Assembly: GCA_039105265.1 (NCBI GenBank)
Contig: JAPFFF010000005.1
Span: 7,115,501 to 7,179,500, forward strand
Direction: 5' to 3'
Length of the DNA stretch: 64,000 nucleotides
Origin: Tritrichomonas musculus
Taxonomy: Eukaryota; Parabasalia; Tritrichomonadida; Tritrichomonadidae
The notes beneath the pieces were generated by a model. The model was given only the letters and a program-made list of their open reading frames with translations. It searched no databases and was not told where the DNA came from. Both the position numbers and the translations under genes were made by a program. Shown piece by piece: positions 37,516 through 48,245 of the stretch. Position 1 is the first letter of the stretch. Each line of letters begins with the position of its first letter.

Positions 37516-39762
37516 ATGACTAATAGTAACAAATTTACTAATGAATTGACACTCGAAATCATTCGCCAACTACCAAAAGCTGAGCTTCACTGTCATCTTG
37601 ACGGGTTTGTTCGTCCACAAACAGTTATCGAGCTCGCTGCTGAACAAGGACTCAAACTCCCAACAACAGACATTAAAGAACTTTCAGAAATGATGACAGT
37701 ACCTCTCGATTGTCCTAATCTTGTTCAGTATCTCAAATGCTTCGATATTGTACTTCCAGTGATGCAGCAACCATATGCAATTACCCGTATTTTTTACGAG
37801 GCTTGTGAAGATGCTGTTAAAGATGGAATTAAGTATATTGAACTTAGATTTGCACCTGCACTTCATACTCAAAATGGACACAGCTATTCACAAATTATTG
37901 AAGCAGCTATTGACGGTGTTAATATGGCACAGAAAAAATTGCCAATTACTCCTCGAATTATTTGCTGCGCAATGAGACAGATGTCCCCTGACGTCAATAA
38001 AGAAATCGCTGAAATCTGCTGGAGATTTAGACATCAATCAGTAGTCGGATTTGATTTGGCTGGACCTGAAGACGGTTTTCCGCCTGACAAACATGCTGAA
38101 GCCTTTCGAATTATTCGTGAAAAATCTCTATCTGTTACGATTCATGCTGGAGAAGCAAAAGGAGCGAAGTCAATTAAACTAGCTCTTCATTGTAATGCAC
38201 ATAGAATCGGCCATGGAACAAGAATCTTCGAAGATGAAAAAGTCCTTCAAGAAGTCATTGATAGAAGAGTTCCATTAGAGTGCTGTGTCACATCAAATAT
38301 TCAAACAAAAGCTGTCAAAACTCTTGCAGAGCATCCAATTCAAAAACTATTCAATTTAGGCGTCATAACAGTTCCATGCACTGACAATCCTACTGTTTCT
38401 GGTGTTACACTAAGTGGTGAATACTTTACTTTATATAAGCAATTCGGATTCAAAATCAATGATATTTTAAGAATGATGGATTACGGATTTAGTTCAGCCT
38501 TTGTATCTGAATCTGTCAGGAAGAGAATGAGAATTGATGCTTTTGTTCAATCAATGAAAGTGCTCATCGAAAATCATATCGATGTCTCTTCTGTATTTCA
38601 AAATGAAAACTATTTCTATAAGATAGGACTAACTGTTCCCCCTATATTCGAGCCTCCAGTTCGTCAGCCGCCATTAACATTGGCACTTATTCAACAACTA
38701 CCCAAATGTGATCTAGATTGCCGTTTGATTGGTTCTGTACCAGTTCCTCTCTTATTCAAGTTTTATACAGAGTTACCACCTGAAAAGCGAAAGAAACTTC
38801 CACAATTTTCGTCGCCAAATGAATTAGAGACATTTTTGCATTCTGAAGACAATACTGAAAATGGATCTGTCGCAAAGAGAATTGGAATCAAACTTCTACA
38901 AACCGAAGCAAATTTGAGAACTGCTTTACATGGAATTTTTGAAGAAGCATATGCAGATAATATTATTTATATGGAAGTGACAATTTCTCCTATTTATCAC
39001 ACTCGCCGCGGGCTTACTGAAGATCAGGTTTGTGAAATTGCAATAGATGAAGCACAAAAATTCGATGGAAAAACAGAAATTAGATATGTTATCAATGCTA
39101 ACATTGCTACACTTACGCCTCTAGAAGTTGACCAGCTGGCTAAACTTGCTGTTAAGTACAGATGTTCTGATAAATATAAGAAAGGAGTTGTAGGATTTGC
39201 TACGACTTCTCAAGAAATTACAGAAGATACAATGAGATTTTACCAGCAAACTTTCAGCTATTTGCGCGAACAATTTATGCCAGTAACTATGTTTACTGGT
39301 GAAGGATGTATCAATTCTGTTCCTTGCTCACTTGTTCGCGGAGGAGCTAGACGTATTTCAGGTGGATTCAGATTAACAGAAAGAGAAGCTATATTAAATG
39401 ATGTAACAAGTCATAACGTATCTGTTCTTTGCAGACCATCTGAAAGATTCAACAAAGCTTCGGGATGGAAAAAGAGCCCAGTTAGATTTTTCTTCGATCT
39501 TGGAGTTCGTGTTGCTTATTGCTCCATCCATCATGCGTTATCAGGTGAAACAAGGTCCCAACAATTATTACATATTGCCGAAACAAGTGGTCTCGACGCT
39601 GTATCAATGTTGCAAATCATTGACAACACTTTTGTATCAATGTTCTTGCATTACGATCAAGCGCAGAAGTTTAGAGCTTACTTCTGGGAAAAAGCTCAAA
39701 CAATTATGAAAGATTGTGGATTTGAAAGATGTTTCAACTATTCATACTTCATTCAGAAATAA
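37516..39762 (+). CDS. Tandem adenosine deaminase: active N-half fused to a degenerate C-half
   Basis: 748 aa containing two ADA-like domains. The N-half (about 10-370) has the metal and catalytic signature of adenosine deaminase: HCHLDG, the HAGE motif, HRIGHG and CTDNP. It should therefore deaminate adenosine (or a close analogue) to inosine in purine salvage, which trichomonads depend on because they lack de novo purine synthesis. The C-half (about 385-748) begins with the same landmark (LIQQLPKCDLDCRLIGSV versus LPKAELHCHLDG). It has lost the ligands: HCH becomes DCR, HAGE becomes FTGE, RIGHG becomes RISGG, and the TDNP site reads YCSIHHA. It is probably a non-catalytic partner domain. 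There is no signal peptide, so the protein is likely cytosolic. Confidence 0.93.
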   Translation: MTNSNKFTNELTLEIIRQLPKAELHCHLDGFVRPQTVIELAAEQGLKLPTTDIKELSEMMTVPLDCPNLVQYLKCFDIVLPVMQQPYAITRIFYEACEDAVKDGIKYIELRFAPALHTQNGHSYSQIIEAAIDGVNMAQKKLPITPRIICCAMRQMSPDVNKEIAEICWRFRHQSVVGFDLAGPEDGFPPDKHAEAFRIIREKSLSVTIHAGEAKGAKSIKLALHCNAHRIGHGTRIFEDEKVLQEVIDRRVPLECCVTSNIQTKAVKTLAEHPIQKLFNLGVITVPCTDNPTVSGVTLSGEYFTLYKQFGFKINDILRMMDYGFSSAFVSESVRKRMRIDAFVQSMKVLIENHIDVSSVFQNENYFYKIGLTVPPIFEPPVRQPPLTLALIQQLPKCDLDCRLIGSVPVPLLFKFYTELPPEKRKKLPQFSSPNELETFLHSEDNTENGSVAKRIGIKLLQTEANLRTALHGIFEEAYADNIIYMEVTISPIYHTRRGLTEDQVCEIAIDEAQKFDGKTEIRYVINANIATLTPLEVDQLAKLAVKYRCSDKYKKGVVGFATTSQEITEDTMRFYQQTFSYLREQFMPVTMFTGEGCINSVPCSLVRGGARRISGGFRLTEREAILNDVTSHNVSVLCRPSERFNKASGWKKSPVRFFFDLGVRVAYCSIHHALSGETRSQQLLHIAETSGLDAVSMLQIIDNTFVSMFLHYDQAQKFRAYFWEKAQTIMKDCGFERCFNYSYFIQK

Positions 39763-40030
39763 AAAGTGATGGGTGATCATTTTTTTTCAATTAATGAAAA
39801 ATATCATTCATAATAAATTATAATCAAGTAAAAAATAATTGCATGAAATACTTATTTATTTATTTTCATCTTAACCTCTCCTTTTCCGCCAGTATTATAA
39901 GCATGAGTCTTTTAATTTAAAAAAAAAAAAGAAAGAAAGAATAATGAAATTGTTTTTATTTGCAATGATTCTTAGTCTGAGTCCAGACGGAATGCATTGT
40001 AAACAAATTAAAGGAATCTTCTTAGTTAGA

Positions 40031-40672
40031 TTAAAAATAATCCAAACTTCGATCATTGATCGAAGTTAGTGATCTTAAGTCTTCTTCATAATTTAGTAAG
40101 CCTTCATTTTTTAGTTCTTGAAGTGCTTTAAGTATGTATAATTCTTGATCAGCATGTTTGTTAAAATATTTTTTAATAGATCGGTATTCATCTCTTTGAA
40201 CGTTTCGAATGAATGAATATCTTTGACATATCATTCCATGATATTTAAGAATTAATTCTTTTCGAGCAATTTTTTTCATACCATGTGTCAGAAATCGATA
40301 AAACCTTTTACGAAAGGTAGTCCCACTTGCTGTCAATTGAACTTTTTCGCTCTCTTTCCTTTTTTTTTTTTTAGTAGCATGAGAATTTGAAACATCTTCA
40401 AAGTTATTTGATAAGGGGCCATTTTCAGAAATTGGAACAGACAAATTTGATTTTTCTAACTTATTAGAAACTTCTTCAAGAACATTGTTTGCTTTTAGCG
40501 TAGTGCTTTGGCTTTGATGGTTTAAATCAAAGGTAATACTAGAATCAGAGTCTGGTAATTCGAAATCTTCTAAAAAATCATCACCATACATGCCTATTTG
40601 ATAGAAAAATTCTTCTTCTTCTACTGGATAACATAGATCTTGTCCAGTGTCATATTTTCTCTTATCATCCAT
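40031..40672 (-). CDS. Basic-tailed unknown protein, possibly nuclear
   Basis: 213 aa. The N-terminal half is acidic and Ser-rich (EEEEFFYQ, DFLEDFELPDSDSS). A KKKKRKE cluster (about 101-107) could be a nuclear localisation signal. The C-terminal 100 residues are basic and helical (FRKRFYRFLTHGMKKIARKE, ICQRYSFIRNVQRDEY, ILKALQELKNEG). No known DNA-binding motif or zinc ligand set is seen. It faces the ADA gene tail to tail. An AACCGTT/AACGGTT box is 28 nt upstream of its start codon. Function not recognised. Confidence 0.6.
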   Translation of the reverse strand: MDDKRKYDTGQDLCYPVEEEEFFYQIGMYGDDFLEDFELPDSDSSITFDLNHQSQSTTLKANNVLEEVSNKLEKSNLSVPISENGPLSNNFEDVSNSHATKKKKRKESEKVQLTASGTTFRKRFYRFLTHGMKKIARKELILKYHGMICQRYSFIRNVQRDEYRSIKKYFNKHADQELYILKALQELKNEGLLNYEEDLRSLTSINDRSLDYF

Positions 40673-41613
40673 TATTTTTTTGATTACTTTTTCATTTATT
40701 AACCGTTTGAATTCAATTAAACTTGATTGGTTATTTATAGTCTCAATTCAGATAAAACTTTTTCATTGAATATTAAAATTTTAAACTTTTTCACAACCTA
40801 GGAAAATTTTATAAAACATAAATGAAGTGATTCTATATAAGGATATTGATCACTTAAAGTATCAGGGTAAAAATTTGAAAAATGGATATGAAAGGTAACT
40901 AGTATCATTATAAATTCATAATTTGATATTGTAACTAGTATCATTTAAAATAATAATGCTAACTTATTTTAAAAATCATGAAAAATAATTTAATTTTTAT
41001 ATATCTAAATAGATATTTTTGTTTTTTTGTTTGGCTTTTTAAAAAAATTCCAAATTGAATGAAAAAATATTTTTTATACTATATTTATAGTATAATTGGT
41101 TTTGATTTTATTAAGGTGTTTATAAAACTTAATATGATATATAGTAATTATTCTATCCAAAATATCTTTTAACTTTATCAAAGTTATTGAGATAAAAATG
41201 TTTTATTATAAATTAAAATAATTTGAATAAATATTCAAATATTTTTTTTTCTCAATTTTTTCTTTTCAAATATTTTGATCATAATCTTACTAATTTTTCT
41301 TGATGAATTATAAATATTTTTTAATTATTCTTACATATTTAATTATTAATATAAATTTAAAAAACAATAATTTATATAATACTCGGAATCAATCTATAAA
41401 TAAGCTTGCTAGAATGCATACCTCTAATATAAAATTGGCAGTTGGGATTTTAAATTTATGTGAGTAAATAGAATAATTATATGCATATATATCTGATAAT
41501 TCGTTTTCAAATGATTTAGTATTGTTGAATTTTGTACAATACTTGATTTAATAGCATTAATAATTGAATTGACTTTTTAGATGAGTTCAATTAGTATTTA
41601 ATAACCATGATTC
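40673..41613. other. AT-rich spacer with a short direct repeat
   Basis: Spacer of 940 bp without coding signal. GTAACTAGTATCATT occurs twice, at about 40897 and 40930, a direct repeat about 33 bp apart. The rest is A/T homopolymer-rich. Nothing else is supportable. Confidence 0.45.
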
Positions 41614-43953
41614 TTAGTCCCACAGTCTTGGTGGCACTAATATTATTGGTGATGTTTCTTTGAAGACTCTTTTACTAAGCTTTTTCAATTTTGAGCCAGC
41701 TGACACTTCAATGATTTGTAATTTCGAACAATTTGCGAAAGCGTCATCTCCAATTTCAATTACTTTCGATGGAACCACGAAATTTTCCAATGATGAAAAA
41801 GTGAACGCATTCTTCTTAATTAAGGCCAATTCAGAGTCATCTTGAAACACAATTCTTGTCAATTTTTTGCAGCATGAAAAAGCCAACTCACCTATTTTTG
41901 TAACCTGCGAAGGAATCAAGATTTTTTTCAAAGAAGAATGATAGAATGCAGCTTTTTCAATGGTCACTAATTGTGAATCTTGTTCAAATTGAACTTTTTG
42001 AAGCTTGACGCATTTATTGAATGAATGTGGTCCAATTTGTTTGATGAAGGAAGGAACAGAAGCAACTTCAATATTACGAGGTGCAATAATAAGAACATCA
42101 TATGTGTCACTTTTATCATAAGATATGCCAATTATAAATTCATTATTATAAGGTGAAATATATTGGCCTTTTTTGTTCGTCTTCACAATTTTTATGTCGA
42201 CAAGCTGAGGCGTATCATAGCACCAGCCTTCCTTGAGAATGGCAACACTTGACGGTATCGTTAGACTTGCTAGTGAAGTGTTTGAAAACGCATACTTGTC
42301 AATTATCCTTAATTCTGAGCCCTCTGAAAATTGAATTGACTGAAGATTTTGACATCCCCAGAAAGCTTTCTCGGCAATTTGTGCAACGTGATATGGAATT
42401 TTTATGTTCTGAATTGATGTGCTGGAAAACGTTGAATTGTCAATAATCTTCAATTTTGTGTTTTCATGTATGTGAACAACTTTAAGTTTAGAACAGTTTA
42501 TGAATGCATTTTCACCAATGTGCGTGAAATTGGATGGAACACGAATGTGCTCAATTGATGAACGATTGAATGCATGGCTGCTGAATGATTTCAGTTGAGT
42601 ATTCTCTGGAATTTGAACATCATTGAGAGTGGAACATGCTGAAAAGATGGACTCGCCAATAGAGCTCACTGTTGGCGGAATATGGATGCTTTCAAGCGTG
42701 GAATTCGCAAATGCAAACGATCCAATCGATGCCAATTGCGAATTTGGCGGAAACAAAACTTTTTGAAGCTTGGAGCAGTTGTTGAACGCATATGATTCAA
42801 TCCTTTTCACAAAGTGCGGAATGACAGCAACTTCAATGTCTCTTCTAGCAAAGATGAGAACATCAAAAGTGTCACTTTTTGAATCAGATTTAGTGAGCAG
42901 GAATAAACCGTTGTAAAATGAAACAAGGTCGTTTTCACTGGCTTGAATATTGACAGTGATGAGATCCATTATTGAGGCGCACCAACCTTCTTTGAAATTC
43001 GTGATACCAGAAGGAATTGTGAGGCTTTCAATTGAAGACATTGAAAATGCACACCTTTCAATTATCTTCAATTTTGAATGCTCTGAAAAAGTGACATTTT
43101 TCAGATGTTTACAAAAGGCAAAAGCAAATTGATCAATTCGAGTGACACTTGCAGGAATTACGATTCTTTCCAATGAAGAATGAGAGAAGGCCATCTTGTC
43201 AATGAAAAGTAGTTCAGAGTCCTCAGAAAATTGAATGGATTTGACGGTTGTAGAGAATTGAAAGGCTCCTTCAATTATTCCGGTTACAAAGAATTTTTGT
43301 GAGTCATGCATCACTGATCCTGGAATAATGATGTCACTTTCTGTTGATGTACAACGATAGACGATGGCCTTTTTCTGTTCATCGTCCAATACAAAAGTTA
43401 AACCGTTTTCATTGAATTCTTTTCTGGTCAGTAAATCTATATATTTGAGCTCCTCTTTGTCACACTTCTTAAATAGCTCTTTTTTAACTGTGAAAAACTT
43501 TGAATGAGAGTAAATTCTATCGTTATCAAAGAGAATTTGAATGATTTGCTGAAACTTCTGAGTTTTGTCATCTAATTTGTCACATTTTTCTTTATTTTTT
43601 TTGACAAGTAATTGATTCTTGATTTTTAAGTCTTTAGCTGTACTAAACTTAATCATGTTTGAAGTATATTTTCTAAAAATTTGGATTAGATTATTCATTA
43701 TATTAAATTCTTGGCTGAGTAGATAATACTCTGAAATATTATCTATATGTATATTTGGAATATCTCCATTGATCCAATAATCAATAAAAGATCTAAATAC
43801 TTCTTGGCTAACATTTGATTCAACTTCATATTGTTGATTTGTTTGCAAAGTTGAATAGATATCCAGATTCAGATCTGTTACAAAAGGGAAATCTGAAGGA
43901 ATCAGATATATTTTATTGCCTAAAATTAACTTAAAAGAATTTACTTGGTTCAT
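41614..43953 (-). CDS. BspA-like leucine-rich repeat protein with BTB-like N-terminus
   Basis: 779 aa. Residues about 1-130 have a short BTB/POZ-like pattern (a strand, then a SQEVFRSFIDYW helix and LLSQEFNIM). From about 220 on there are LRR_5 (TpLRR/BspA) repeats of 23 aa with consensus L--I-IPS-VT-IGE-AF--C-KL--V-F. Two longer inserts have similar sequence (SKSDTFDVLIFARRDIEVA and a matching later copy), so the array itself was duplicated as a block. BspA-like proteins are a huge trichomonad family, some of them surface adhesins. This one has neither a signal peptide nor a membrane segment and is therefore likely intracellular or secreted by another route. Confidence 0.85.
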   Translation of the reverse strand: MNQVNSFKLILGNKIYLIPSDFPFVTDLNLDIYSTLQTNQQYEVESNVSQEVFRSFIDYWINGDIPNIHIDNISEYYLLSQEFNIMNNLIQIFRKYTSNMIKFSTAKDLKIKNQLLVKKNKEKCDKLDDKTQKFQQIIQILFDNDRIYSHSKFFTVKKELFKKCDKEELKYIDLLTRKEFNENGLTFVLDDEQKKAIVYRCTSTESDIIIPGSVMHDSQKFFVTGIIEGAFQFSTTVKSIQFSEDSELLFIDKMAFSHSSLERIVIPASVTRIDQFAFAFCKHLKNVTFSEHSKLKIIERCAFSMSSIESLTIPSGITNFKEGWCASIMDLITVNIQASENDLVSFYNGLFLLTKSDSKSDTFDVLIFARRDIEVAVIPHFVKRIESYAFNNCSKLQKVLFPPNSQLASIGSFAFANSTLESIHIPPTVSSIGESIFSACSTLNDVQIPENTQLKSFSSHAFNRSSIEHIRVPSNFTHIGENAFINCSKLKVVHIHENTKLKIIDNSTFSSTSIQNIKIPYHVAQIAEKAFWGCQNLQSIQFSEGSELRIIDKYAFSNTSLASLTIPSSVAILKEGWCYDTPQLVDIKIVKTNKKGQYISPYNNEFIIGISYDKSDTYDVLIIAPRNIEVASVPSFIKQIGPHSFNKCVKLQKVQFEQDSQLVTIEKAAFYHSSLKKILIPSQVTKIGELAFSCCKKLTRIVFQDDSELALIKKNAFTFSSLENFVVPSKVIEIGDDAFANCSKLQIIEVSAGSKLKKLSKRVFKETSPIILVPPRLWD

Positions 43954-44397
43954 ATATATTTATATAAAAAAGTCTTAAAAAGTCAAATAACGTAAAAATT
44001 CAATAGATTGAAAATTTTATTTGAGGGATTATTTGAATCATAATAAAATAATTAAAATGAATTTATTTTAACAAAAAATTATTGTTTTAATAAAAAGATC
44101 TTATTTTTAACTATATATTAATGGATGAAATATACTTTTTTATTTTTAATTATAGCATAAAATTTATGATCTCAATCAGAAGGCATCTCAGATACCCCAT
44201 CTGCGTAGATTATTTTTAACTTCCCTCAGTTGATGATAAACCTTACTTATCAAACTTGAAAAATCTCCTCAAGGGTTTCTAGCCTCTGGTTGTTGGGAAA
44301 GCACACACAGCATGGTAAAGAAGCGAATACAATCCAGTAGATCATTCAAGCAATAAATCATTATGAACTTTTATCTGATTAAAGTACATATTTAATA

Positions 44398-44428
<31 letters not shown>

Positions 44429-45218
44429 GTAGATCTAATGCTTGAATATATTCTAAAAATCTCTAAAAAATAAATATAATGATGGTCAAATAAACAAGAG
44501 GATGGAAAGGTGTTATCATTATTTTCAAATTGGTGGTTATAAAGATATGTTTTTGATGACAAATATGCCACTTTAGCAGCATGAAATATATAGATTTGCT
44601 GCCGTTTGTACATTAATTGAAACAATTATTATATATTTTTTATACATTTGTAATATTTTTTCCTAATATTAAAATTGTTAACTATGTTTGATATCGAGAT
44701 CAATTACCAATTATAGCAGTATATAATTGATATTTTTTACTTTCTTTTTAATATTTTTCCAATTTTTGAATTAAAAAAAATGCTTTTAAATTAAAAAATA
44801 TAGGTATTATATTTTCCATTTATTACAGGAAAAAAATTAATTCAAAGGAAAATAAATTAAAATATAATTATATCAAATCATATTTATATAAAAAATAATA
44901 ATATTATCATTTTATTAAGAAATGTAATGAGAAAATTTACATGATAACTCAAATTGTTTAATAATTGAATTTTTTGAAAAGAAAAGAAAAAAAAAATGAG
45001 ATTAATAACAATAAATCATTATAATTTTTATTTGCAAACATATTTATATTATATACTTTGATTTGTCTTAAGAAAAACATATTCAATACTTTTTGAAAGC
45101 AAAAACATAATTGAATGATATTTAAAATCTTGGCTAAAAGTAAAGGCCAAAAAAATAAACGAATCTTTCAATTTTCAACTGTAGAAATTTTCAAATAATT
45201 ATTTTTATCAAAATTTTA
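43954..45218. other. Long spacer with G+C island and T26 tract
   Basis: 1265-bp region with no complete gene. A G+C-richer island (about 44158-44345) stands out and is listed separately. A run of 26 T follows at 44398-44423. To its right is a 67-codon reverse open frame that I do not accept as a gene. The remainder is AT-rich leader sequence of the phosphatase gene. Confidence 0.5.
44158..44390 (-). pseudogene. G+C-richer island, possible decayed coding sequence
   Basis: Base composition and word use in this patch differ from the flanking AT spacer. Read on the reverse strand, parts of it give peptide-like stretches (for example SLISKVYHQLREVKNNLRRWG), suggesting a decayed gene or mobile-element fragment. 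No family is recognised and no ends can be defined. On the plus strand it would be followed by the T26 tract, so a Pol III transcript is an alternative. Confidence 0.25.
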
Positions 45219-46592
45219 ATGTTTGGAAATAAAACTTTGAAATATAAATCCCTCCTTGATCTTTACATGAACTGTTTCAAATCAGCTGATGTCAATTCAT
45301 ATGCAAATCGCCAAGCTGTACTAACATTACCAAATATAAATCCTATTATTATTAACGATTTATTTGATGATGCGAGGAAAATTTTTGAAGATGAACCAGT
45401 ACTCCTTGAACTACGTTCACCATGCATTGTTGTTGGCGATTTGCATGGACAGATTCTTGATTTATATAGAATCTTAGCTTTTTTTGGAATGCCATCATCA
45501 CGCCGAAAATATGTTTTTTTAGGTGATTTTGTTGATAGAGGAGAATTTTCAGTTGAAGTAATTATTATTGTTTTGACATTGAAAGTAATTTGGCCAGATA
45601 ATGTATCAATAATAAGAGGAAATCATGAATTTCAATTCTTATGCAGTCAATGCGGATTTATGACACAGATGATTGATTTTTTCTGCGATAATATGTTATT
45701 TAATAAATGCGTGACTGCTTTTAATTATATGCCATTGGCAGCGCGAATAGATCGAAAAATACTCTGCGTCCATGGAGGAATAGGACCATCTTTGAAATCA
45801 TTGAATCAGATTTGTAGTTTACGGAGACCAATTCAAGATTTTGATGGCGATCTTGTAGATTCTCTTGTTTGGAGCGATCCAAGCGACGAAATTACCGAAG
45901 GAAGTTTTATGCCTTCAACCCGTGGCACAGGCTACATTTTTAATGAAGCTGCTGTCGATGATTTTATTTCAAACAATCCAGAAATTCAGATGATAGTTCG
46001 TGGTCATGAATGTGTAACAGGTGGGATTGAATTTCGTTTTAATAAAAAAATTTGTACTGTATTTAGTGCTTCAAATTATTGTGGGCTAGTTGGAAATTCA
46101 GCCGGAATCCTCGAAATTACAGGGCCTATGCAGTATAAAGAAAGAATACTTCCTCCTCTAGCATGGCTTTTACGATCAAATGTCGTGTTTCGTAATGAAG
46201 GCGAATCTGAACCACCAGCGAATTCTACAACGAAGCCTGTATTACAACGTCCGAATATTATGAAAAATAGAATAAAAGGAAGTATGTCAGTAAGAGGTTT
46301 TCCAGCATCTTCTTCTCTTCAAGGAAGTATGCCAATTAAGCATCCAAACATGAGTGGAATAAATCCTTCTCCGAGCTTAAATGCAAATTCATCAAATTAC
46401 CATCGACCTCTTATCGGAAGTCAATCAGCAAACCTTCTCCCTAAGCTCGAAACGCCAATGAATGACGAACCTGGCAATACTCCTTTGGCACCAATTGAAT
46501 TAAAGAAGCCAATCATTGCAAAAGTTGATAATAGCAATCCAGCCTCATTACGAAAAAGAAGAAAATCTTTAATGTCTAACATTAATTATTAA
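45219..46592 (+). CDS. PPP-family serine/threonine phosphatase, PP1/calcineurin-like, divergent
   Basis: 457 aa. The catalytic domain (about 40-310) carries all signature motifs: GDLHGQ, GDFVDRG, RGNHE, VHGGIGPSL, RGHECV and FSASNYCG, so a two-metal active site is complete. It lacks calcineurin-type regulatory segments. The C-terminal 140 residues are Pro/Ser/Asn-rich and disordered, ending in a basic RKRRKS cluster that may direct localisation. Trichomonads carry many divergent PPP phosphatases; which canonical subfamily this one belongs to cannot be fixed by eye. The start is the first ATG after a TCAAAATTTTA context. Confidence 0.9.
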   Translation: MFGNKTLKYKSLLDLYMNCFKSADVNSYANRQAVLTLPNINPIIINDLFDDARKIFEDEPVLLELRSPCIVVGDLHGQILDLYRILAFFGMPSSRRKYVFLGDFVDRGEFSVEVIIIVLTLKVIWPDNVSIIRGNHEFQFLCSQCGFMTQMIDFFCDNMLFNKCVTAFNYMPLAARIDRKILCVHGGIGPSLKSLNQICSLRRPIQDFDGDLVDSLVWSDPSDEITEGSFMPSTRGTGYIFNEAAVDDFISNNPEIQMIVRGHECVTGGIEFRFNKKICTVFSASNYCGLVGNSAGILEITGPMQYKERILPPLAWLLRSNVVFRNEGESEPPANSTTKPVLQRPNIMKNRIKGSMSVRGFPASSSLQGSMPIKHPNMSGINPSPSLNANSSNYHRPLIGSQSANLLPKLETPMNDEPGNTPLAPIELKKPIIAKVDNSNPASLRKRRKSLMSNINY

Positions 46593-46867
46593 TGAAATAT
46601 GTAATTGTATTTTCTTTATTTATTTGTTTTGTATACTTCAACAGTAAAAAAAAGAAATCAATAAATGCTTTATACTCTTTTTTCTCTAATAAATATGAAA
46701 ATTATAGTATCTGTTATAAAATACATTATAAGATTAATTTGAAATACTTTAACCAATTCATATTTTTTTATAATAATAAATATCATTTTTTCAAAAGTAG
46801 TTTTAAGATATTTTGATTCTAATTTTTTCAATTAAAATTTTGGAAATTTTTAGACACTATAATACAA

Positions 46868-47893
46868 ATGATAGTTACTGTTTTAATGTACAAGCATCCT
46901 AAATTTGAAGTCAATGTTAACAAAGCAGGAACAATCAGAGATCTTAAAATTAGTATCTCAAATTACCTTCGAATACCTATTACAGAAAATAATTTGAGGA
47001 ATATTTATATACTTAAAAGAGGAGAAAAATGCCTCTCAAATTATTCACTTTCATCTTTGCATATTTCCGATCAATCTGTTATTCGCTGCCATATAAATGC
47101 AAAATCATTAGAAAAAATATCCCCTCCAAAATTTGATGATGAACTTCAAGAATACAATAGCCAAAATTTAAATGTAAATGATCAAATAAATGGTATTGAT
47201 AAATTATACTTCGAAAAACCATTAAAATCATTAAATAACGATAATGATTTTGATTTCCAAAGCAATGATCATATTCCAAATCGACTTTATCAAACATCCA
47301 AATACATTTATGACGATGATACCAATATTGATGACGATCTTCCTTATAGTTTTTCGGATTTTAATTATTACTATGCAATGAGATCAAAATCTTTTTCGTG
47401 TGAAAGCCCTCCAAAGGATAGCACTTTACCTATATTTAAAGACATCGCATTAACAAAAGTAGACAGTCATCCCAAAGGATTGATTAATTTAATTAATAAT
47501 TACAATAATGCTCAGAATTACATCGACAGACAAAATGAGAAATATTATTCATCTAAAGTTAGTTCTTCCGTGAATTTTAATTGCGGATCTAATTTACACT
47601 CTCAATCATTCACTTCCGGCCAAAATTTACCTTTAAACCAAGATGAACCTTCATGTGAATGTTTACCTTGCTGTTTCCCAAATACTTACTCATTTAATAA
47701 TCTCTATGACTCGAACGATGATAATTATGAAACCAACAGCTATAATCAACTCAACAATGATGATAATAAATGCATAACAATAAACACTAATAATAGTGAT
47801 AACAACAATAACACTAATAATACCAATAATCTTACAAGTACTCATGATATTCATAGTAATAGCTATGACTCTAACAATAATACTTCAAATTAG
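46868..47893 (+). CDS. N-terminal ubiquitin-like domain protein with Asn/Asp-rich tail
   Basis: 341 aa. Residues 1-78 fit a ubiquitin-like beta-grasp: MIVTVLMYKHPKFEVNV strands, a TIRDLKISISNYLRI helix, NIYILKRGEKCL, then SDQSVIRCHI. There is no terminal Gly-Gly at a processing site, so it is a fixed Ubl adaptor, not a conjugated modifier. The remainder is disordered, with a CECLPCC cluster near residue 260 and a nearly pure Asn/Asp/Thr tail encoded by AAT/GAT/ACT triplets. No UBA domain is seen, unlike the other Ubl protein at 3638-4732. Function unknown beyond the Ubl. Confidence 0.65.
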   Translation: MIVTVLMYKHPKFEVNVNKAGTIRDLKISISNYLRIPITENNLRNIYILKRGEKCLSNYSLSSLHISDQSVIRCHINAKSLEKISPPKFDDELQEYNSQNLNVNDQINGIDKLYFEKPLKSLNNDNDFDFQSNDHIPNRLYQTSKYIYDDDTNIDDDLPYSFSDFNYYYAMRSKSFSCESPPKDSTLPIFKDIALTKVDSHPKGLINLINNYNNAQNYIDRQNEKYYSSKVSSSVNFNCGSNLHSQSFTSGQNLPLNQDEPSCECLPCCFPNTYSFNNLYDSNDDNYETNSYNQLNNDDNKCITINTNNSDNNNNTNNTNNLTSTHDIHSNSYDSNNNTSN

Positions 47894-48149
47894 CATCAAA
47901 TTAGGAAATATTATTTAATTTCAGTTCTTACTGTATTTTATCTCTTTTTTTTTGCTTTTCTTGTCATTGATTTTATCATCAAGACGGAATAATTGTTTAT
48001 TATTACTATTACTATTGTTATTTTCTTACGATATAAAGCGTTTGTTTTGTCTAAAATTTTTATTTTTACCAAATATTTTTGATCAAAAATAACATATTTC
48101 ATTTATTTTCCCTATTTATCAAAAAATTTTGTGAAGAAAAATGTTAAAA

Positions 48150-48245
48150 ATTATTCGCAACCGTAATAGGCAATGACTATTGCCAGGGTCTTTATTTGGG
48201 AGAAACCATTTTTGGCGATTGCATTATTCATTTTGTCGAAGTAAT
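48150..48245. ncRNA. Candidate structured RNA or relic (low confidence)
   Basis: Within a very AT-rich spacer, this patch contains a perfect hairpin GGCAAT-GACT-ATTGCC (48169-48184), preceded by CGCAACCG and followed by GGGTC and GGCGATTGC. No tRNA boxes, snRNA landmarks or snoRNA box pairs are convincing. Strand is undetermined. Confidence 0.2.

Noticed and set aside
44225-44385. C/D-box snoRNA (TTGATGA and CTGA)
   Set aside because: The boxes are about 150 nt apart, the first base of the C box does not fit, and there is no terminal stem.
44422-44625. 67-codon reverse frame ending at the T26 tract
   Set aside because: Low-complexity Tyr/His/Ser peptide with no domain; the stop at the homopolymer looked like a polyadenylated copy, but no matching source gene is visible.
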